From: Paramacrobiotus richtersi
Taxonomy: Eukaryota > Tardigrada > Eutardigrada > Parachela > Macrobiotidae
NCBI GenBank assembly: GCA_034698045.1
Contig: JAQGAU010000592.1
Span: 1 to 25,963, forward strand
Length of the DNA stretch: 25,963 bases
Reading direction: 5' to 3'
The translations under genes were made by a program, and so were the position numbers. The notes beneath the pieces were generated by a model that did no database searches, was not told the DNA's origin, and worked only from the letters and a program-made list of their open reading frames with translations. Below are positions 21,140-25,963 of the stretch, in pieces (within the stretch, counting starts at the first letter, position 1; the number at the start of each line of letters is the position of its first letter).

Positions 21140-21355
21140 ATGCAGCTGCTGAAAGCCTTTATGTGTGTGGCCCTGTTGGTCTTCGCCAGCGTGGCCCTGA
21201 GCAACGCCTATTACCGCAACTACGACAACGACGAAGAGGAGTTCGCGCCCCAGATGCAATACGCCCGCCAGATGCAATACGCCGCGCCAGAGGCGGATGC
21301 CTACCAGATGTGGGCCAACTCACAACGCATGAAACGTCGACCACAGCATGGATGA
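21140..21355 (+). CDS. Small secreted peptide precursor, 71 residues
   Basis: I do not recognise the family. The single-exon frame starts at an ATG in a good context (CAACAATGC). Residues 1-23 are a clear signal peptide (MQLLKAFMCVALLVFASVAL, then SNA). The 48-residue remainder has no cysteine. It is rich in Tyr, Gln, Met, Asp and Glu, with an acidic DNDEEE run, two copies of QMQYA (residues 38-42 and 44-48), a KRR cleavage-like site near residue 64 and a C-terminal Gly. These are traits of a peptide prohormone or a short structural secreted protein. Codons strongly prefer C or G in third position, unlike the flanks, which suggests high expression. An overlapping frame of 101 residues in the same DNA lacks these features. 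Confidence 0.7.
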   Translation: MQLLKAFMCVALLVFASVALSNAYYRNYDNDEEEFAPQMQYARQMQYAAPEADAYQMWANSQRMKRRPQHG

Positions 21356-21485
21356 TAAAGTGGACCTTCTCGTTTCCTAAACTTCATTGCCCGCTATGTG
21401 TGTCATGTAATCACCTGCATACTGGTTACAGTACCATAGCGGCACATTATGCGAATTGTCTAGAGTGAAACATGGAAAAAACAGT

Positions 21486-21491
21486 AATAAA
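21486..21491 (+). terminator. Poly(A) signal of the secreted peptide gene
   Basis: AATAAA lies 130 bases past the peptide stop codon on the same strand. Confidence 0.5.
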
Positions 21492-22150
21492 TTCAATGTG
21501 GCCCGAAACTATCTGTTGCTGGTTCTCCGCGGATAACGCATTTACAATGAGTACAGTAAGAACCCCCCGCAACGCAGACAGACAGAAATCAGATTAGAGC
21601 AGATTTGACCAGATTCCCACAGCACACAGTTGAAAACTTGAAATCTGCTACTTTGATTATTAATGCTCGAAAAGCACAGTAACTGAATGCGAAAAGGCGA
21701 AGTCATGGTGTACCATGCAGGCTATTGGTGTAATCATAATTATGTCAGTGTTGATAACAGAAGTACATACATTCGTCACTGTCAAAACAATAACCAAGAA
21801 AAGCAACACTATTGTCTTTCACAAGTGTCTTAGTACGTGACAGTGTATCCAATACTGACGCCGCGCTTGCCCTCAAAATAGCAACATAGACATGTTGATT
21901 CAACTATGCTAGCTGGCATAAGTTACAACACTGTGCCCGATTACCTGGTGGCCTGACGTGGACAGACAATGTTCCGCTTTTTCGAAGCTGTTTTGCAGAT
22001 TTCTGTTCTTATCACAGCCCATCAGTCTATACTGTGCAGCCATATTATCGGCTAGTATTTCACAACATTACACTTAGTCATTGATAGGATATACAACGAG
22101 CATTATTTAAAAACCACAGTGTGATTCTTGATATGGTCATAGTAAGCAAA
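21492..22150. other. Convergent intergenic region, no gene seen
   Basis: The stretch separates the plus-strand peptide gene from the minus-strand 206-residue gene; both end toward it. Frames are short, base composition is mildly AT-rich, and no repeat or RNA gene was recognised. Confidence 0.5.
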
Positions 22151-22824
22151 TCATTTATAAAACATTTTGTCATCTTCCACATTCGCTGTTTTGATGCCCG
22201 GCAGCGCCTGCAGCTGAGCGGGCACAAAATCCGGAAGTACTCCCGTTGGCGAGTAAAACTCCTGCTCGATACAAGGAATTTGCGGACGGGAGAACTTGAA
22301 CACATCCACCGCCGTGTCCTCGCGATTAAACCGACCAATCTCACTGGAACTTAACAGTGGAACGCTGCGTGCCTCCTCTTCCTTCCAGATCAACATCCTG
22401 GACGTCCGCGTACTACGACGGTTTTCCTGCTTGGCCTTCTGATCGTATCCGTACTTCACACTTCGCGCATCATCAGCCGTAGAGCTATCGAGGATCTTCT
22501 ACAGAAACAGGTAATGATTAGGTGGATTTTCTGGATGGATTATGCACATACACGTAAAGCGTACGGTGTATGGTAGTACGAAAGTTCCGGGTTTTCGGTC
22601 CGCTTGGGCGGAACATAGCCGACACTGCCGATATTGTTGGGATGACCTTTAATGGTATACTTTAGGTCATGATGGAACACTTCTAGGGTGACTTTCGGAT
22701 TGACGAGAGGGAAGTTTTTCGTATCGGTAAAGGCGGATATATCCATTTTGACGTGATAAATATCGAATTCTTGAAGTACATGGTTGCGGGAGCTTGCTGT
22801 TGCCACAGTGAATGATTCAGTCAT
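22151..22824 (-). CDS. Uncharacterised 206-residue protein
   Basis: I do not recognise the family. Two exons, 22824-22552 and 22498-22151, meet in phase 0 across a 53-nt intron (GTATGT...CTGTAG). The first ATG, MTESFTV, sits just inside an exon whose acceptor (TTTACAG) is at 22833-22839, so there is at least one upstream 5' exon, possibly only leader. The protein is soluble, without signal peptide, membrane segment or coiled coil. It is rich in Pro, Tyr and Lys/Arg short motifs (GYVPPKRTENPELSYYHTPY, SPTGVLPDFVPAQ), the extended and repeat-poor composition typical of microtubule inner proteins of cilia. That comparison is composition only. It lies downstream of a minus-strand coiled-coil gene with a 300-bp gap. 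Confidence 0.65.
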
Positions 22825-23124
22825 CTGGACTCCTGTAAATGTATAACAGTACATGAGAAGGTTCCGTAAAACAAAGCCTTACGAATTTTGAATATAATAG
22901 CCTCAGTTAAAAGATACTCAGGTTGGTCTTATTATAAATCTATACAGTTAAAAAAAGCAAGATCTAATGAAATGGTTTTTTAAGAAAAAGCTGATTTGTT
23001 TTGTTTTTCCGTATTTCTGTATCAGTGTGTACTTCTGAAGTTAAAAATGTTGTGCTAACAAAGCAATAAATGTTATAAGAAATGGCATCTATATTATAAA
23101 AATCGGTTTTCTATATTCGAGCTT

Positions 23125-24591
23125 TTATACGAACCAGTAATCCGATGGGATCTTTGGTAGCTGTTCGCTCTCCGCGACCTCGGTCTTGTCATCCACCGAG
23201 CGCAAATCATCATTCTCTTTTACCAGCTCCGCCACAGCTTTCTCCTTGAACTGCACCATATCCGTTAAATCCACAACCTTTGCCTTCAGCCCAGTCTCCG
23301 ATGCCTTGATCGACGTTCTAACAATCTCCGCCCAGATCTCATCGTCCACTCCATGTCTTCCCGGTTTCTGAGCTTTGTCCAACGCCATCTCCAGCGCATG
23401 CTGGCGTATTTCATCGGTCGCCTCGACCTGCATCACCAGTGCTTTGATTTCTTCCAAGCTCTCCTCAAACTCGACAGCAAACTGTTCATGACCTATCCTG
23501 AGCTCATCCACCCTTCCCAATGAATATTCTTGTCCCAGTTCCTCGCTGACCTTTCCTCGCAGTAATGCAATACTGGCTGCTTTGTTAGACATTTCTTCCC
23601 CACGATCTTTTCTCAGAGATTTCAGTTCTTTTAACTGACTATCCTGCTGCTTGACCAAATCGTCATAGTTTTGAATCTGGGACGTTAAATCGTCCAGCCG
23701 ATTATGCGTCGTGACGATCTGCTGTTCATGGGTCATATAATCCACCATCAACTTTTGCCAGTCTTTCTCGCAGGTCTCAAAGTCTTTAGTGACCTTTGCG
23801 TCTTCCTCAATCCCTTTGGCGATGAGAGTCTCCATTTTCTGCAGCATATCGGCGCGTTCCGTCCACTGATCAGTCACCGCTTCTTCCAGCACCGCATCAC
23901 CGCGTATTTCGAAGATCTTACAGTTAAAGTTCGTGACCTTACACAGATTATCCCGCATCATGGCTAACGACTCGGAGAGCTGCTGTTTGTCGTCTTCCAG
24001 GTTGTTTTTCTCCTCTTGGAGTTTGGTTCCTAGTTCACAGAGATGGGCTTCGTTCTCGTACAGAATGGTGAGATCGCGCTGAACCGCGTCCGCTTTCCCT
24101 CGGAGGAGGCGTTTCAGTTGTAATAACGCTGGGGCGCTCATCTTGTGCAATAACTGCTCCGCTTCGTGAAGACTCTCCTGGGAGATGCGGACATCGACGT
24201 CGAGAGGTGTCGCTGCAACTGAGGACAGTCTTGGATTCTTGGCAATGGCGATCTTCGTTGCGCTGTCGGATACCTAGAAGTTTCCACTGAAATCATATGT
24301 TTAATCGGTACAGATATCGGAAGCAGTGTTTACTTGTACTGAATCCTTGGTTTCTCGGCGTGTAGCACCCGATGAGCTCTTCCGAACTGGGCGCTCGGGA
24401 TCGTAAGAAGGAAGAGCGCTGATGCTTGATTCATCGTTAATATCAATGCTCCCTGCCCCTGCGGATTGCCTTGATTTAGCAGAAGATCGTCGGGATTTCT
24501 TTGGTTCGGCTGTTGAGCTTTTCCGACTGTCTTTGCTTTTCTTCTTCTTGTCCTCTTTTGGGTCTTCCCGAACGGACGATTTTCGTGCCAT
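23125..24591 (-). CDS. Uncharacterised coiled-coil protein, 468 residues
   Basis: I do not recognise the family. Two exons, 24591-24334 and 24273-23125, join in phase 0 across a 60-nt intron (GTAAAC...TTCTAG). Residues 1-85 are basic, Ser/Lys-rich and probably disordered (KEDKKKKSKDSRKSS, KKSRRSSAKSRQS). From about residue 115 it is almost continuously helical: LLHKMSAPALLQLKRLLRGK, then long heptad-rich stretches to about residue 455, with a short SDYWFV end. There is no membrane segment, signal peptide or zinc motif. The architecture, a charged low-complexity head plus a long coil, is common in axonemal CCDC and CFAP proteins, and the neighbourhood fits, but no family signature was found. 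The ATG at 24591 is the first in frame. Confidence 0.75.
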
Positions 24592-24967
24592 TGCGAATCA
24601 AATCAGATGGCGCAGAAAGGACGGATCCTTTTCTTGAAAATGTTGAGTGGAAAGAAAGTTTGATAACCGTAGCGGAATTACAGAAGACATATGATGCGCA
24701 ATAAGGAATGTCGTCTCTCTCACGGGAACAGAAAAATGGGAATCAGTGGAACAAGCAGACTGGCAGTTTGTTGTGAAATGGTGCAATCGAACTGCCACGT
24801 GTTTTTCTAGCAACACGCTTTATATCACGTGATATCACCAGATACTACTGTCCCGGAAGTGCCTGTTTACAATTTCACATCAGTCATTCATACAACGAAA
24901 AATCTTTATAACCGAACACATAGTCTTCAACACACATCAAAGCGAGTACTAATCAGCAAAACAAAAG

Positions 24968-25963
24968 TCACTGCTCATGCACACTTCCCAGACTATTCCT
25001 CGACGGAGACTTTCTATCGGGCACTTTTCTCATATTCGACTCCAACGAGCTCCTCGACTGGGGACGTCGTATCTCATTGGCAAACGGATTACTATCACCT
25101 AATTCATCCTGGTCAAAGACAGGTGATCCCATTCGTGGAGAAACACTCTCTGAAAAACGCAATCTCGTCAAACGCCTTCGAAAACCAGTGCACATCTACA
25201 ACGTACTCGTTGAAGCGCGTGAATGGCGCGACACATGTGACCTTTGGGACTTCGCGGAGCCTTGAGATTTCACTGACTTGTCGACTGATTCGGCATCGCT
25301 GAAAACTTGTGGTGGGTTTGGTATCGCTACGGACACAAGACGCTGTTAACAAGACATCGTTGAAGAGAAATGAACGTTATAGAAACGTACGCCGTGATTC
25401 TACTACGTGTTGGAAGGTTCCCGAGTTCCACTGTGGTAAGAAATTATGCTCTCCCGCACTATCCGGCCGCTCAACTAATACCGTAACACGCGCCGATTCC
25501 ACACTTGCCGAGGGATAAGCGTTAGGTGGAAGGCAGTTTTCGTAGTCTTCTTGGGTTAAACTACGCGAAGGCACCACAAAGTCCTTGGCTTCGGTTATGT
25601 CGTGCTCGTATTCGGGATGCTCTAACAAAATGTACATTCTTGGCTATACAAGTATTAAATGAATGTTGTCTACCTACGCGTGTAGAAATCAGCGAGATCG
25701 TGGTTGCTTTTGGTGAACGACACCTGTAACGAACTGTTACTCCGGTAGATGTTCTTTCCCTTCGCCGAGCTATGGCTGGAATGGGACGGCATCAGTAGAT
25801 CTCCTAGGGTTCTTGAGACTGGAATGGTCGGCTTCTGCGCTTCCATTTTACTGGATTTGGCGGAGGAACTCGAAATGGCGTCTGGCGGTGCGGGAGCTCT
25901 TGATTTCTGGGACAGTTCTCGGTGTGGAGAATTTGTCATATTGGATCTCTGAGTGGAACGTGA
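24968..25963 (-). CDS. Serine-rich disordered protein, 5' end off the window
   Basis: I do not recognise the family. Exons, from the 5' side: (beyond 25963)-25724, 25643-25391, 25326-25207 and 25149-24968; introns two and three are 64 and 57 nt with matching phases. At least 256 residues follow the first ATG at 25939, but the frame is open to the window edge, so the gene may be partial. Most of it is Ser/Pro/Arg-rich and probably disordered (SSSSAKSSK, SSHSSAKGK, RHSRASTKS). A more ordered patch in exon 2 (YILLEHPEYEHDITEAKDF) is the best handle for homology. The first junction is uncertain: the CAG/GTGTCG donor gives phase 0, while a later CGTAG/GTAGAC donor with a 35-nt intron keeps DFYTRR. 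Confidence 0.55.

Noticed and set aside
21163-21468. A 101-residue frame overlapping the secreted peptide gene
   Set aside because: It is a shifted frame of GC-rich codons, with no signal peptide; the peptide frame has a good start context, signal peptide and repeat.
1-25963. Bacterial, viral, transposon or CRISPR content
   Set aside because: Spliced genes with GT-AG introns throughout, no transposase or polymerase motif, no terminal repeats and no regularly spaced repeat array were seen.

Overview
The window is eukaryotic nuclear DNA from an animal with motile, flagellated sperm. Eleven protein-coding genes lie in 26 kb. They are split by GT-AG introns, most of them 53-66 nt with a few of 110-730 nt, and neighbours are often less than 400 bp apart. 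This points to a compact invertebrate genome. The species cannot be named from the sequence. I saw nothing bacterial, viral or transposon-like, and no RNA gene.

The core (about 3.1-14.9 kb) holds two auxiliary subunits of CatSper, the sperm calcium channel, both on the minus strand: epsilon (CATSPERE, 6690 to 3092) and gamma (CATSPERG, 14860 to 9041). Between them on the plus strand are a CCDC157 homologue (7068-8377) and, 95 bp behind it, an unrecognised 174-residue protein (8473-8997). The latter runs tail-to-tail into CATSPERG with 43 bp between stop codons. CATSPERE and CCDC157 diverge from a 377-bp interval.

Left of this block (462-2842, minus) is a four-helix membrane protein with three PPxY motifs in its tail. 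To the right, divergent from CATSPERG, is an unrecognised coiled-coil gene (15952-17755, plus), then DNAAF1/LRRC50 (18783-20649, plus), the dynein-arm assembly factor. Next come a small secreted peptide gene (21140-21355, plus) and three minus-strand genes without assigned function: a 206-residue protein, a 468-residue coiled-coil protein, and a serine-rich protein that reaches the right edge.

Four recognised genes (CATSPERE, CATSPERG, CCDC157, DNAAF1) serve sperm or cilia, so the window reads as a sperm/cilium neighbourhood. Its unrecognised genes are reasonable candidates for new flagellar or sperm components; that is inference from position, not homology. The main oddity is a reading-frame break in CATSPERE exon 2, where both sides are clearly homologous to the family. 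It is either a one-base assembly error or a real lesion. Gene models were assembled by hand from frame, splice-site phase and family resemblance recalled from memory; no search was run.
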